From positions 1 through 42,831 of the forward strand of contig WQXH01000015.1 of assembly GCA_009784945.1 (NCBI GenBank): a DNA stretch of 42,831 bases, in the 5' to 3' direction. Below are positions 25,400-34,357 of the stretch, one piece after another. Positions within the stretch are counted from its first letter, which is position 1. Each line of letters begins with the position of its first letter. The DNA comes from Coriobacteriia bacterium. GTDB lineage: Bacteria; Actinomycetota; Coriobacteriia; Coriobacteriales; UBA8131. The notes beneath the pieces were generated by a model. It was not told where the DNA came from and did not search any database. It was given only the letters and a program-made list of their open reading frames with translations. The position numbers and the translations under genes are program-made.

Positions 25400-27662
25400 G
25401 CCTCTTAGCTGGTTAGAAATCTTTTGGCCGCGCCCGCTCGAAGAAAAGAAGGTATTAGAGCTGCTGACACACCTTGCAACCCTGGCGCGCAGAGGGCAGA
25501 TTGTCTTTGAGGTAAGGTGTGCAAAGGCAAGAGTGCGCTATGTACTAGGAGCGCATGACAGTGTGCTTTGGAGGCTTAAGGCTTTGCTGCAAGGGCTCTG
25601 TAGTGAGCTGCGCTTTGCGGGCAAGGTAAAGCGCGCAGACATGATAGCAGCCAAAAGCATCAAGCTTTCTAGCAAGGGGCTTGCAACCAATACACACAAC
25701 CAAGAGGCACTGGTGAGAGCCATCTTGGCAGCTTTAGCACAAACCAGGGCAACTGGCGCAGAAACTGTTTTGCAAATTGTACTCGGCGCTTCTTTTGCAC
25801 CCTCTATGCTGGCAGCCAAACCCGCTAACCCTTCTGCCACATGGCTTGACTACTTGCGCGGCTCTGTGCCGCCTCCGTCTTCTGAGTCGATAAGCTTACA
25901 AAAAGACAGAGTGGCACACCATGGCTTTGCACTTGCCATGAGGATTGGTGCTCTCGCCAAGGAAGGCGCTTGTCCCTCTCCCACAAAAGCACAAAGTCAA
26001 ATGCGTGCGGTCTTTTGTGCCCTCAAGGTTGCAGAAAGCGCAGGGGTGAGGCTGCGTGCTGCCACAGACAAGCCACAAAACCTAAACCTTGCCACATGCC
26101 CCTGGTTTTATCCGATGCGGCTTTCTGTGAGAGAGCTGGCTGGCTTTTTGGCCTGGCCTATCGGAGACACTGAGCTACCAGGTACTGCCTCACTAAATCC
26201 TAAGATTTTGTTTTTACCAACATGGTATAAAGCCGAGACGCGCTCTTTTGGACTCAGCTCTGGCTTTGCAGGAAAGCGCCTTTGCCTTGGCATATCGGCT
26301 CGTGACAGCCTTGAGCATACTGTTTTACTTGGGCCTACAGGTGCAGGTAAATCCACCGCCATGTTAAACCTCATCTTGGCAGACATCGAAGCTGAGCGAA
26401 GCGTGTTAGTCATTGACCCTAAACACACCTTAGTGGGCGATATCTTAGAGCGCATACCTGATAAAAGAAAAGATGAAGTGGTCGTCATTGACCCCACTGA
26501 CACCAGGCCTGTGGGCTTTAACCCTCTCGCTGATAGAACCCAGCACCCCTCACTGGTAGCAGACGGAGTCCTCACCGTGCTCCACGATGTATTTGCTGAC
26601 TTTTGGGGTATCAGGACACAAGATATTTTATCTGCCGCACTCCTCACCTTGGTGCACTACGGGCAAGCTCATGGCGGAAATACCTCACTGGTTTGGCTGC
26701 CTGCCTTGCTGACGGACGCTCAGTTCAGGCATAAAATTGTGAGCAAGGTAGCAGCCATAGACCCTCTGGGCATTGGAGCTTTTTGGGCAGGCTTTGAAGC
26801 CTTAAGCCAAGCAGAAAAAAACCAGCACATTGCCCCAGTATTAAATAAGATTCGCCAGTTTTTATTGCGCCCGCAGCTTAGAGCAGTCTTAGGGCAAAGC
26901 AAGCCTCAGTTTAGCTTGAACGACCTCTTTGATAAAAGGCGTATTGTGCTCGTGCCTTTGAATAAAGGAATTATTGGCAAAGAGGCTGCCAGGCTTTTGG
27001 GCTCATTTATCGTCATGCAGCTTTGGACGCTTGCCCTTGGCAGAGCCAACAAATCTCCCGAGCAGCTACACATAGTAAACGCCTATATAGACGAGGTGCA
27101 AGACTATCTCTCACTACCTACCGACTTGGCTGACGCTCTCTCTCAAGCAAGAGGGCTAGGAGTGGGGCTAACCCTTGCCCACCAATACCGCGCTCAACTG
27201 CCTCCAGCTCTTAGAGCTGGAATAGACACCAACGCAAGAAACAAGATTGTCTTTGGGCTTGGCGCAACTGATGCAAGAGAGATGGCTGCGATGGCAAAGG
27301 CAGAAGGGCTCTCTGCCTTAGACTTTGAGCTTTTGCCTCGCTTTGGAGTCTATGCGAGCTTACAACAAGGTGGCAGGGCAACAGGCTGGATTTCTGGCTC
27401 TACCAAGCCTGCGCCACCAACAACCAGCTTAGGCGTGGAGATAAAGGCTTTAAGTCAGGCTCGCTTTGGCCAAGACGCCAAGCTCATTGAGCAAGAGTTT
27501 TTGGAGCTGATGGGCTATACACGCGCTCATGCAAAGACAGGCGGTTTGCAGGCAAATGCCACGCAGGCAAGTGAGGCGCAGGCTAGTGGAGTTCAGCCTG
27601 GCAAGGCACAAGATACGCCCATTGGGCGAAAGATGAGGGGCAGAGATGATGCGGATACATAG
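25383..27662 (+). CDS. VirD4/TraG-like coupling ATPase
   Basis: Protein of 759 residues. The C-terminal two thirds form an AAA-like motor: Walker A GPTGAGKST (near 317-325), the SVLVIDPKHTLVGDILERIP block typical of conjugative coupling proteins, VVVIDPTDTRPVGFNPL, and Walker B AYIDEVQDY (near 568). This class hexamerises at the membrane and feeds the relaxase-DNA complex to the secretion channel. The N-terminal 300 residues are less conserved, with no clear membrane helix, so anchoring may rely on the small membrane proteins upstream. The combination with a Replic_Relax gene is the arrangement I associate with actinobacterial conjugative elements. The C-terminus is Ala/Gln-rich. It would couple DNA to the module at 9-21 kb only if a VirB4 exists outside this window. 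Confidence 0.88.
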   Translation: MPWKTEPLSWLEIFWPRPLEEKKVLELLTHLATLARRGQIVFEVRCAKARVRYVLGAHDSVLWRLKALLQGLCSELRFAGKVKRADMIAAKSIKLSSKGLATNTHNQEALVRAILAALAQTRATGAETVLQIVLGASFAPSMLAAKPANPSATWLDYLRGSVPPPSSESISLQKDRVAHHGFALAMRIGALAKEGACPSPTKAQSQMRAVFCALKVAESAGVRLRAATDKPQNLNLATCPWFYPMRLSVRELAGFLAWPIGDTELPGTASLNPKILFLPTWYKAETRSFGLSSGFAGKRLCLGISARDSLEHTVLLGPTGAGKSTAMLNLILADIEAERSVLVIDPKHTLVGDILERIPDKRKDEVVVIDPTDTRPVGFNPLADRTQHPSLVADGVLTVLHDVFADFWGIRTQDILSAALLTLVHYGQAHGGNTSLVWLPALLTDAQFRHKIVSKVAAIDPLGIGAFWAGFEALSQAEKNQHIAPVLNKIRQFLLRPQLRAVLGQSKPQFSLNDLFDKRRIVLVPLNKGIIGKEAARLLGSFIVMQLWTLALGRANKSPEQLHIVNAYIDEVQDYLSLPTDLADALSQARGLGVGLTLAHQYRAQLPPALRAGIDTNARNKIVFGLGATDAREMAAMAKAEGLSALDFELLPRFGVYASLQQGGRATGWISGSTKPAPPTTSLGVEIKALSQARFGQDAKLIEQEFLELMGYTRAHAKTGGLQANATQASEAQASGVQPGKAQDTPIGRKMRGRDDADT

Positions 27663-27784
27663 ATTGTTTGGCAGCAGGGCTGATTGTCGCATCGGCTGTC
27701 GCATCGACCGACGCATCGCGTTGGCTATTTGTGCGCTAAAGCAAGGGCTACAAGCACAAAGTTGGGCTTTTTGGGATATGACTG

Positions 27785-27836
27785 ACTTAGCGTCTGCAAA
27801 GACGCTAAGTAACCCAGAAACCTCCAGGTTTCTGGG
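27785..27836 (+). promoter_or_regulatory. Tandem perfect hairpins before Replic_Relax gene
   Basis: Two perfect 11-bp hairpins lie 2 nt apart. The first is ACTTAGCGTCT (27785-27795) with its complement at 27800-27810 and a GCAA tetraloop. The second is CCCAGAAACCT (27813-27823) with its complement at 27826-27836. Neither has a T tail. The strong AAGGAGG and ATG 27861 follow. They may be an RNA processing or stability element, an attenuator, or a protein binding site. Confidence 0.6.
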
Positions 27837-27860
27837 GATTGAGCCTAAGGAGGCGTACCT

Positions 27861-28727
27861 ATGAGCATTGAGCAAAGGGGAGTAAAACAGCCACGAAAAC
27901 TGATTGGCAAAAGCGAGCTTGAGTCCTTACTTGAGCGCACAGGAGAGCGTGACAGAGCGCTCCTGCAAGCTTTAGAGGACTACCGCTTTTTGCTCACCAG
28001 TCAAATTCAAAGGCTCTACTTTAGGCAAGCTGCAAGCAAGCTTGCGGCTCTTAGAGCCACCAACCGCTGTTTGCTCAAGCTGGAGGGCTGGGGGCTGCTT
28101 ACCACGCTCAGGCGAAGAATTGGCGGGGTCAGAGCTGGCTCAGGTTCATATGTGTGGACGCTTACGCCAGTGGGGCATAGACTGCTTGAGCTGCTGAGTA
28201 AACCCAGTCAAGAAAAGGCTACGCGCAAGCGCCTCTATGAGCCCTCTCCCTTCTTTGTGCAACACACCTTGGCGGTTGCAGAAGTGGCTTTGCGCCTCAC
28301 AGAGCTGGCTGTAAGCAAAAAGATCGGGCTTATAGAGCGCCAGGTAGAGCCTGATTGCTGGCGAGACTATGTTAATGCTGGTGGCACGGTGGCTACACTG
28401 CGCCCCGATCTCTGCTGCGTCACTATTGCAGATGGCGGCAAGGCCGTCTATGAAGACCACTGGTTTATAGAAGTTGACCTGGCCACTGAGTCTCCTGTGG
28501 TAGTTGTCCGCAAATGCCAGCAATACCTGGCCTACATGAAAAGTGGCGAAGAACAAAAGGCCAGGGGAGTCTTTCCTCTCATTGTTTGGGTCGTACCTGA
28601 TGAAAAACGCAAAGCCTCACTGGAAGCACACATTGCCAAGGAGCTCCCTCAAGATAAGAGCCTGTTTATCTTGGCCACACTTGAGCAGTTTGAAAAACTC
28701 GTCTTACAAGGAGCGCCCTGTGGATAA
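27861..28727 (+). CDS. Replication-relaxation family protein
   Basis: Protein of 288 residues of the Replic_Relax family (PF13814), thought to act in plasmid or conjugative-element replication and relaxation. A winged-helix N-terminus (ALLQALEDYRFLLTSQIQRLYF, ATNRCLLKLEGWGLLTTLRRR) is followed by VWTLTPVGHRLLEL. The C-terminal nuclease-like part has LRPDLCCVTIADGG, HWFIEVDLATES and KCQQYLAYMKSG; the acidic residues in PDL and EVD could be catalytic. It is preceded by AAGGAGG. It is the last gene of the conjugation operon before a new promoter. Confidence 0.88.
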   Translation: MSIEQRGVKQPRKLIGKSELESLLERTGERDRALLQALEDYRFLLTSQIQRLYFRQAASKLAALRATNRCLLKLEGWGLLTTLRRRIGGVRAGSGSYVWTLTPVGHRLLELLSKPSQEKATRKRLYEPSPFFVQHTLAVAEVALRLTELAVSKKIGLIERQVEPDCWRDYVNAGGTVATLRPDLCCVTIADGGKAVYEDHWFIEVDLATESPVVVVRKCQQYLAYMKSGEEQKARGVFPLIVWVVPDEKRKASLEAHIAKELPQDKSLFILATLEQFEKLVLQGAPCG

Positions 28728-28783
28728 GTTCTCAAAGCCAGCTGTCTACTGGGGCAAAGTGAATAATTATGACAAATACGGAC

Positions 28784-28812
28784 TTGATTCTGAATACAAT
28801 CGGAGTTATAAC
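28784..28812 (+). promoter_or_regulatory. Promoter for integrase gene
   Basis: TTGATT (28784-28789), 17-nt spacer, TATAAC (28807-28812). A TAAGGAG ribosome site (28837-28843) precedes ATG 28850, so the recombinase is transcribed on its own. Confidence 0.6.
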
Positions 28813-28849
28813 AGAGTATAAGTGAATAATAAGCAGTAAGGAGAATATC

Positions 28850-30811
28850 ATGACCACACCAAGCAGCCACGCTACACAAGGCTCAGAGAGCACGCTCATA
28901 CTAAAGCGCGCGGTATCGTATTTGAGGGTATCCACACGCGGACAAGGCGAGAGAGGCGGCGGTGATGACGAGGGCTTTTCCATACCTGCCCAGCGCGAAG
29001 GAAATAAACGCAAGTCCTTTGCGCTTGGCGCTGGCATAGTCAAAGAGTTTATTGACCGCGGTGCAAGTGCCAAGTCTGCCGACCGTGGTGACCTCAAAGA
29101 CCTGTTGGACTACATTCAAGAAAACCCCGTGGACTATGTCATCGTCAATAAGGTGGACAGATGGGCGCGCAACAGAGCTGATGATGTGCAGCTTACCCAG
29201 GCGGTCAAGGAGGCTGGCGCAACCTTGGTGTCAGCCACCGAGGATATAGACAATGAAACGCCGCATGGAATGTTGCTCCACGGCATACTGGCCTCAATCT
29301 CTGAGTTTTATTCAAGAAATCTTGCAAGCGAGGTGGTTAAGGGCATGAGCCAAAAGGCTCAGTTGGGGGGCACGCCCAGTCTTGCGCCACTGGGTTATCG
29401 CAACGTGCAAGAGCGGGATGAACTAGGCCGCGAAATGCGCTATGTCATTGTTGACGAAAAACGCGCACCGCTCATACGGCTAGCATTTGAAATGTATGCC
29501 ACGGGAGACTGGACTGGCAAGTCATTGGCTGAGTACTTGGCTAAGCGGGGGCTTTCCAGCCGTGAGACCGCACGAAAGCCCTCTAAGCCCGTTGACTACA
29601 GGATGGTCTATGCCATGTTTAGAAACCCTTACTACAAAGGCATCGTCACCTATAGAGGTGTTCAGTATGATGGCAAACACAAAGCTCTCGTAGATGATGC
29701 CACCTGGCAAAAAGTGCAAGAAGTGCTTGCCGACCATAGGAATGGCGAGCGCACCAGAAAGCACCCTCACTTCTTAAAGAGTACGCTGTACTGCGGACTT
29801 TGCGGCAAGCGTCTACTGGTGCATAATGCCAAGTCTTCTTCTGGGATGTATTACCCCTACTTTACCTGCTCTGGCAGTTATACCAGGAAAGAAACAGGAG
29901 AGGGAGCTTGCATTCAACGCGCAGTATTAATTTCTAGAGTTGAAGATGAAATGGCAAAGCTCCATACGCACATTGGCCTTTCGGCAGAGCAGCGCAGGCT
30001 GCTCGAAGCGTGGCTGATGACCGAAGTGGAAAATATGAACAAATCCGCCATAAAAGAAATAGCAGACTTGGAGACCCAGCAAAAGCGGCTGAATAATGAA
30101 GAGGCCAAGTTGCTGCAAGCCCACTATGCAGAGGCTGTTTCCATTGATCTGCTCAAAAGCGAACAAGCCCGCATTGCTAAGTCCTTGGCAGACATTGGAG
30201 CTAGGGTTGAGCGCTTAAAAAGCAACATTGAAACAGTGCGGAGCAAGTTGCTCATGGCCTTGGACTTGGTAGAAAACTGTGGGCAAGTCTATGAGCTAGC
30301 CAATCAGCAGGGAAAGCGTAAGCTGAACCAAGCTCTGTTTGAGCGAGTGTTAGTTAATGGAGACGGTACGCTTGACCCTGAATATAAGGAAATTGTTGGC
30401 TTGTTTGTTGATCAAAAGCTTCGTAGAGCATTATGGGACGCCGAGGTCGGTTCTAGCTTGGAGACAGCCAGCCGAGCTACTGAAACAGCCTCTATGGAGG
30501 AGGGGGAAACAAGCTTTGCCTACACTCCGCCCAATGCAACAACAAGCTCCTCCGCCCCTGGTAAATCCCCCAAATACAAGAAGCCCATGCTTGCTGGGCT
30601 TCAACAGTCCGTAACTCGCTTAATCAACTCACGCTTTTTTAATCCGTGTTTAAGTAAGGAAGTTCTGGTCGGGTTGACAGGATTTGAACCTGCGACTTCT
30701 GCGTCCCGAACGCAGCGCTCTACCAAGCTGAGCCACAACCCGACCTTGCTGCCTCTCCCTCCTTGCAAAACCGTTCTCCGCACTAAGGGCAGCGTTGCAA
30801 TCCTACCATAA
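28850..30811 (+). CDS. Large serine recombinase (island integrase)
   Basis: Recombinase of 653 residues. The resolvase domain has the catalytic serine at residue 28 (SYLRVSTRGQ), then VDRWARNRADD and SEFYSRNLASEV. The recombinase domain follows, with a zinc ribbon near 312-355 (YCGLCGKRL, YFTCSGSY, GACIQ) and a coiled coil at about 370-480. Catalytic parts appear intact. It would integrate and excise the island. The last approximately 110 residues are abnormal: residues about 605-631 (LTGFEPATSASRTQRSTK) are the antisense translation of the tRNA-Pro gene, and the stop lies beyond it. The natural end is probably upstream, near residue 560; the present reading frame has run into chromosomal sequence, as happens when integration removes the stop. 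The tRNA's own terminator also lies inside the frame. Confidence 0.88.
   Translation: MTTPSSHATQGSESTLILKRAVSYLRVSTRGQGERGGGDDEGFSIPAQREGNKRKSFALGAGIVKEFIDRGASAKSADRGDLKDLLDYIQENPVDYVIVNKVDRWARNRADDVQLTQAVKEAGATLVSATEDIDNETPHGMLLHGILASISEFYSRNLASEVVKGMSQKAQLGGTPSLAPLGYRNVQERDELGREMRYVIVDEKRAPLIRLAFEMYATGDWTGKSLAEYLAKRGLSSRETARKPSKPVDYRMVYAMFRNPYYKGIVTYRGVQYDGKHKALVDDATWQKVQEVLADHRNGERTRKHPHFLKSTLYCGLCGKRLLVHNAKSSSGMYYPYFTCSGSYTRKETGEGACIQRAVLISRVEDEMAKLHTHIGLSAEQRRLLEAWLMTEVENMNKSAIKEIADLETQQKRLNNEEAKLLQAHYAEAVSIDLLKSEQARIAKSLADIGARVERLKSNIETVRSKLLMALDLVENCGQVYELANQQGKRKLNQALFERVLVNGDGTLDPEYKEIVGLFVDQKLRRALWDAEVGSSLETASRATETASMEEGETSFAYTPPNATTSSSAPGKSPKYKKPMLAGLQQSVTRLINSRFFNPCLSKEVLVGLTGFEPATSASRTQRSTKLSHNPTLLPLPPCKTVLRTKGSVAILP
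30580..30602 (-). terminator. Terminator of tRNA-Pro
   Basis: GAAGCCCA and TGGGCTTC form a perfect 8-bp hairpin with a 7-nt loop. Read on the minus strand it is followed by TTGTATTTG, about 65 nt beyond the tRNA 3' end. It lies inside the recombinase reading frame on the other strand. Confidence 0.6.
30666..30742 (-). tRNA. proM: tRNA-Pro(CGG)
   Basis: A 77-nt cloverleaf on the minus strand. The acceptor stem CGGGTTG pairs with CAACCCG, followed by A and an encoded CCA. The D arm contains GCTCAGCTTGGTAGAGC, the anticodon stem is CTGCG/CGCAG around loop TTCGGGA (anticodon CGG, proline), and the T arm has GTTCAAATC. The first base C is usual for bacterial tRNA-Pro. The gene is intact although the antisense recombinase frame reads through it. 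Its position next to an integrase suggests an insertion hotspot, although no second copy of its 3' end is seen. The symbol is only indicative. Confidence 0.93.
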
Positions 30812-30870
30812 TGAGGCTCTGTGCAACAGGGGCATGGACACTAGGAGCCACGCAGACAGCAAGGGCAGCA

Positions 30871-30941
30871 AGGAGTGCCAGGGGTGAGACAGAGGGCGGT
30901 ACTGTGTCCCACCCGTCCTCTTTTCCACCCCTGACACTCCT
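30871..30941. repeat. Palindromic intergenic repeat
   Basis: AGGAGTGCCAGGGGTG (30871-30886) is complementary to 30926-30941 with one mismatch. Inside is a block with ACAGAGGG and GTGTCCCA that also appears in the large repeat at 38390-38481, so both may belong to one repeat family. It lies between the tRNA and the ABC exporter gene's end and may also terminate transcription. Confidence 0.6.
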
Positions 30942-30982
30942 CAGCAGTTCCCAACCTGGCGCTCCCGTCCCCTTGGTGCCCC

Positions 30983-32782
30983 TCAGCAGTCTCCCAGGAA
31001 GGCACCTGACTGTCTTGACCAGAGTCTTGCGTATTCACCGCCAGCTTCTACGAGCTCGGCGTGGGTGCCGTCTTCTACAATGCGCCCCTCGCTGAGAACG
31101 ATGATGCGATCTAGTGAGGCAACCGTTGAGAGGCGGTGCGCTACTACGATGGAAGTACGATCTTTCATCAGGTTGGCCATGGCGTCCTGGATGAGTTTTT
31201 CGCTCTCGGAGTCAAGGGCAGAGGTGGCTTCATCCAGCACCAAGATGGGCTCATCGGCAAGAATGGCGCGCGCAACTGCAATACGCTGGCGCTGCCCGCC
31301 GCTGAGCTTGACTCCTCGCTCGCCCGTGATGGTCTCAAACCCCTTGGGCAAAGCTTCGATGAACTCGAGGGCGTTGGCCTTATGGGCGGCAGCACGAATC
31401 TCATCCAAGCTTGCATCTGGGCGGCCATAAGCAATGTTTTCGCGCACCGTACGATGAAAGAGCAGGGGCTCTTGGGGCACGTAAGCAATATTTGAGCGCA
31501 GGCTTACCTGCGTTACGCTGGCTATGTCTTGACCGTCTATAAGAATCTGGCCTTCTTGCAAGTTTGAGAGGCGCAACAATAGCGTGGTGAGAGTGGTCTT
31601 GCCCGAGCCGCTTCTTCCTACAAGGCCTACTCGTTGCCCGGCGGGAATATGCAGCGTAAAGCCTGAGAAGACCTTTGTTGAGAGCCCATCTTCTTCCACA
31701 TAGGCAAAGCTCACATTCATAAAGTCAATGGCACCAGTGCCTACCTCTATCTCGGATGCACCGGGGGCATCGCTCACCAGTCTTGGCTCGTCGAGGATTG
31801 CCGTCATGGCAGATGCCTCACCAAAGCCACGGTACACAGAAGCAAAGGTCATATTGAGTCTGTTGAACTGCATGCAAAGAGCGCTGGTATACGTAAAGGC
31901 CATGACCAACGTGCCAGCGGTAATGCCAAACCAGGCGCTGCCGCCGGTAACCAGAATGACCATACAGGTCATGATGCACACAATGATAAAGCTGGTGACC
32001 CCTCCCCTAAAAGTAGCTGAGCGCATACGCCGTGACCCTGCAACAAAAACATCGTTATTGACCTCGTTGAATATGCCCCGCTCGTAGGCCTCTCGTCCAT
32101 AAGACTTGACTGCCAAAATATTGGTGATTGAGTCAGAGAGCTCACCAGAGAGAGCATTTTGCGCAGCAGCTGTAGCGGCGTTGAGCGGCAGTATCTTCTT
32201 AAAAAGCAGCCACGCCGCAACCGTATAAATGGTCAACAGCAGGGCAAGTACTGCCACATACAAGGGCAGCGGCACTGCCAGTATTACCAGGGTAAAGACA
32301 GCGGTTAGAGCAATAGGAACTACAGCATACACAAGGTTTTCTACCAGTATGGCATAGCCGCTGATGAATTTTTGTGTCTGCGATACCAGCGAGCCGCCAA
32401 AGCGCGCCGCATGAAAGGTCATGGATTGATTGGAGAGCGTGTCAAAGGTACTGGTGGCCAGGTCGTAGTTGGCAAGAATCTCAAGCTTCCAAACACTGTA
32501 GTCTTGCACTTTTGAACAGGCCTGACCTACCAAGTTGATACCTACCAAGGCAAGGATATAGGGAGAGTAGGCCTGTAGGATGTTTTCTTCAAGCCAAGGG
32601 GGTTCAGCGGTGAGCTTGTCTACTATCATGCCCATTACAAAAGGGTTACCAAACGTAAGAAGCCCCACAAAGCCCAGAGTTGAGAGCATCCCCAGTGCAA
32701 AGAACGCCCAGTGCTTGCGTGTTACCGCCCAGTAGTAGTGCAACGTGCGGCGTGTAATTGATGCTTCCTTTTTCTTACTCAT
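30983..32782 (-). CDS. ABC exporter, fused permease-ATPase
   Basis: Protein of 599 residues with the half-transporter layout: about six membrane helices in residues 25-310, then an ATPase domain with Walker A GRSGSGKTT (near 390), Q-loop AYVPQEPLLF, signature LSGGQRQRIAVARAIL and Walker B ILVLDEATSALD, plus the switch histidine in VVAHRLSTV. All key residues are present. It exports an unknown hydrophobic compound, drug or lipid after dimerising. ATG 32782 is used because GAAAGGCAGG precedes it; an upstream in-frame start at 32818 has none. No second half-transporter is adjacent in the window. Just downstream lie the repeat and tRNA-Pro where the island begins. Confidence 0.92.
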   Translation of the reverse strand: MSKKKEASITRRTLHYYWAVTRKHWAFFALGMLSTLGFVGLLTFGNPFVMGMIVDKLTAEPPWLEENILQAYSPYILALVGINLVGQACSKVQDYSVWKLEILANYDLATSTFDTLSNQSMTFHAARFGGSLVSQTQKFISGYAILVENLVYAVVPIALTAVFTLVILAVPLPLYVAVLALLLTIYTVAAWLLFKKILPLNAATAAAQNALSGELSDSITNILAVKSYGREAYERGIFNEVNNDVFVAGSRRMRSATFRGGVTSFIIVCIMTCMVILVTGGSAWFGITAGTLVMAFTYTSALCMQFNRLNMTFASVYRGFGEASAMTAILDEPRLVSDAPGASEIEVGTGAIDFMNVSFAYVEEDGLSTKVFSGFTLHIPAGQRVGLVGRSGSGKTTLTTLLLRLSNLQEGQILIDGQDIASVTQVSLRSNIAYVPQEPLLFHRTVRENIAYGRPDASLDEIRAAAHKANALEFIEALPKGFETITGERGVKLSGGQRQRIAVARAILADEPILVLDEATSALDSESEKLIQDAMANLMKDRTSIVVAHRLSTVASLDRIIVLSEGRIVEDGTHAELVEAGGEYARLWSRQSGAFLGDC

Positions 32783-32914
32783 GAACCTGCCTTTCTTCTT
32801 TGAAGTCTCAGTGTACACCTATTTGCCTACTTGCACTCTACCTGGAGCCTGGTCACACATGAGGCTGTAACATAAGCCGCTTTTGGACAGAGGGCAATGG
32901 CACTGCCAGTGCCC

Positions 32915-32925
32915 TATGATATAAT
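32915..32925 (+). promoter_or_regulatory. Extended -10 promoter of first hydrolase gene
   Basis: TGATATAAT (TG at 32917-32918, TATAAT at 32920-32925). The same motif and the leader sequence AGAGACAGGCTTTC before the ATG recur before the paralogue, at 34304-34357. Confidence 0.65.
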
Positions 32926-32970
32926 TGCGCATTCGGAGTATTGGGAAGGACTTTAAAGAGACAGGCTTTC

Positions 32971-34020
32971 ATGCAACTTCTCTTAGGTAAAAAAACAAAG
33001 ATTCTCGTACTTACCCTTGTGGTGAGCTTGACAGTTGGTCTTATGTCCATGCAGGCTGCTTGGGCTACCGACGAGGTCGCCGTAAATGCTCCCTTCCCTA
33101 ATATCATCGAGAGCCAGGCGCAGGTTGACGAGGCGTCTGTGCGATTTGACGAGGCCACTACGCAGATTGCAGAGCTCAAAAAAGAAATTGACCTGCTGAG
33201 CGACAGGATTGACACGATTCAAGAAATATTGCCCGAAGCACGCGATCTCTCGGATCAAGCGGCGCGCGATTACTACCGTATGCTTTCTGCCTCAAACCCC
33301 TTCTTGGAGATGGTTTTTGGTGCTACGTCGCTTGCAGAGTTCTTTGCCAAGGTCGAGTATTCTACACGTTTGAACCAAAGCTGTCTTGACAATATCACCA
33401 GCCTTTCGAGGCTTTCTGACGAGCTGGAAGACAGTCGAGTTGAGCTGGATGAAAAGATGGTTGCACTGGAAGATGAGCGGCTGCGCGCAGAAGAAGCGCT
33501 CATTGATGCCCAAAACGCTCGCTTGGCTGTTGAAGAAGCCGCGCGGCACATATCTGAGATTACCTCAACAGCAACGGCAGAAGTAGCTGCAGCAGTGGCA
33601 AACGGGACACACGTTCACGCAGATCCTCTGTTTCCTGGCATGTCCGGGCTCCCCTCAGCAAAGCAGGCATTTGTTGATCTTTGGTCGCCACGTATTGATG
33701 ACTATCTGGCAGGCTCCCCCTTGGCTGGGTATGGTTACGCCTTTGCAAATGCTGCCTATGACTACAATGTTGACCCTCGTTGGAGCCCCGGTATTTCCTG
33801 CAAAGAGAGCAGCAAGGGTCGCTACTGCTTTAGGGCTTATAACGCTTGGGGTTGGGGACAAGTAAACTGGCCAGACTGGCAAACTGCCATCTACGAACAC
33901 GTGTTGGGTTTGTCCCTTTACTACGGCTATACCATATCAGAGGCAGCAGCTAAAAAGTATTGTCCGCCTAATTGGTTGGAATGGTACAACGATATTTCCA
34001 GCGATATGACCCTTATTTAG
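32971..34020 (+). CDS. Secreted coiled-coil, lysozyme-like protein 1
   Basis: Protein of 349 residues. The signal peptide MQLLLGKKTKILVLTLVVSL...AAWA is followed by a long coiled coil (about 45-210; QAQVDEASVRFDEATTQIAELKKEI) of the kind seen in secreted peptidoglycan-hydrolase partners. The C-terminal 120 residues (GYAFANAAYDYNVDPRWSPGISCKESSKG, RAYNAWGWGQV, CPPNWLEWY) resemble a lysozyme-like/transglycosylase fold; the glutamate in KESSKG is the likely catalytic residue. It probably acts on the cell wall. ATG 32971 was chosen because the signal peptide begins there and the paralogue starts at the same position; TTG 32941 would add ten residues. It is closely similar to the next gene. Confidence 0.78.
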   Translation: MQLLLGKKTKILVLTLVVSLTVGLMSMQAAWATDEVAVNAPFPNIIESQAQVDEASVRFDEATTQIAELKKEIDLLSDRIDTIQEILPEARDLSDQAARDYYRMLSASNPFLEMVFGATSLAEFFAKVEYSTRLNQSCLDNITSLSRLSDELEDSRVELDEKMVALEDERLRAEEALIDAQNARLAVEEAARHISEITSTATAEVAAAVANGTHVHADPLFPGMSGLPSAKQAFVDLWSPRIDDYLAGSPLAGYGYAFANAAYDYNVDPRWSPGISCKESSKGRYCFRAYNAWGWGQVNWPDWQTAIYEHVLGLSLYYGYTISEAAAKKYCPPNWLEWYNDISSDMTLI

Positions 34021-34357
34021 TAGGCGGCTGAGGCCAGTATTGCAGTTGATTTGGAAAGCTATCCGGATACCTCTCTGATTAACGCCTACTATTTGCCCAG
34101 ACACTTGATGATAGTTGACTCAGCGCACAGCGTATTACTAGTCAGACTGTAGTCCGTCATTGCGGCCTCCGAGCCGCAATCTAACCATAATGCGTCTCAG
34201 ATTGCGGGTCAAGCCCGCAATGACAAATTGGGTCTGATCAGTAACCCCAGCGTACAGCATTGACTCGGAGTGCTATCAGAGTGCTGGTTCTGCCAGCGCC
34301 CTGTGATATAATTGTATATTCGAAGAGTAACGATAGAACTTCAAGAGACAGGCTTTC
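34021..34357 (+). promoter_or_regulatory. Intergenic region between hydrolase paralogues
   Basis: No gene is visible. It holds the palindromic repeat at 34156-34224 and, near its end, an extended -10 box (TGA then TATAAT, 34304-34312) in a leader that matches the one before the first paralogue. Confidence 0.6.
34156..34224. repeat. REP-like palindromic repeat
   Basis: GTCATTGCGG (34156-34165) is mirrored by CCGCAATGAC (34215-34224), and CCGCAATCT near 34184-34192 by AGATTGCGG near 34199-34207. The two half hairpins together form a long cruciform-like unit. A degenerate copy of its first half lies at 39934-39973. Confidence 0.65.

Noticed and set aside
27646-27864. 72-codon frame overlapping the coupling-protein end
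   Set aside because: It covers the two perfect hairpins and has no recognisable protein content.
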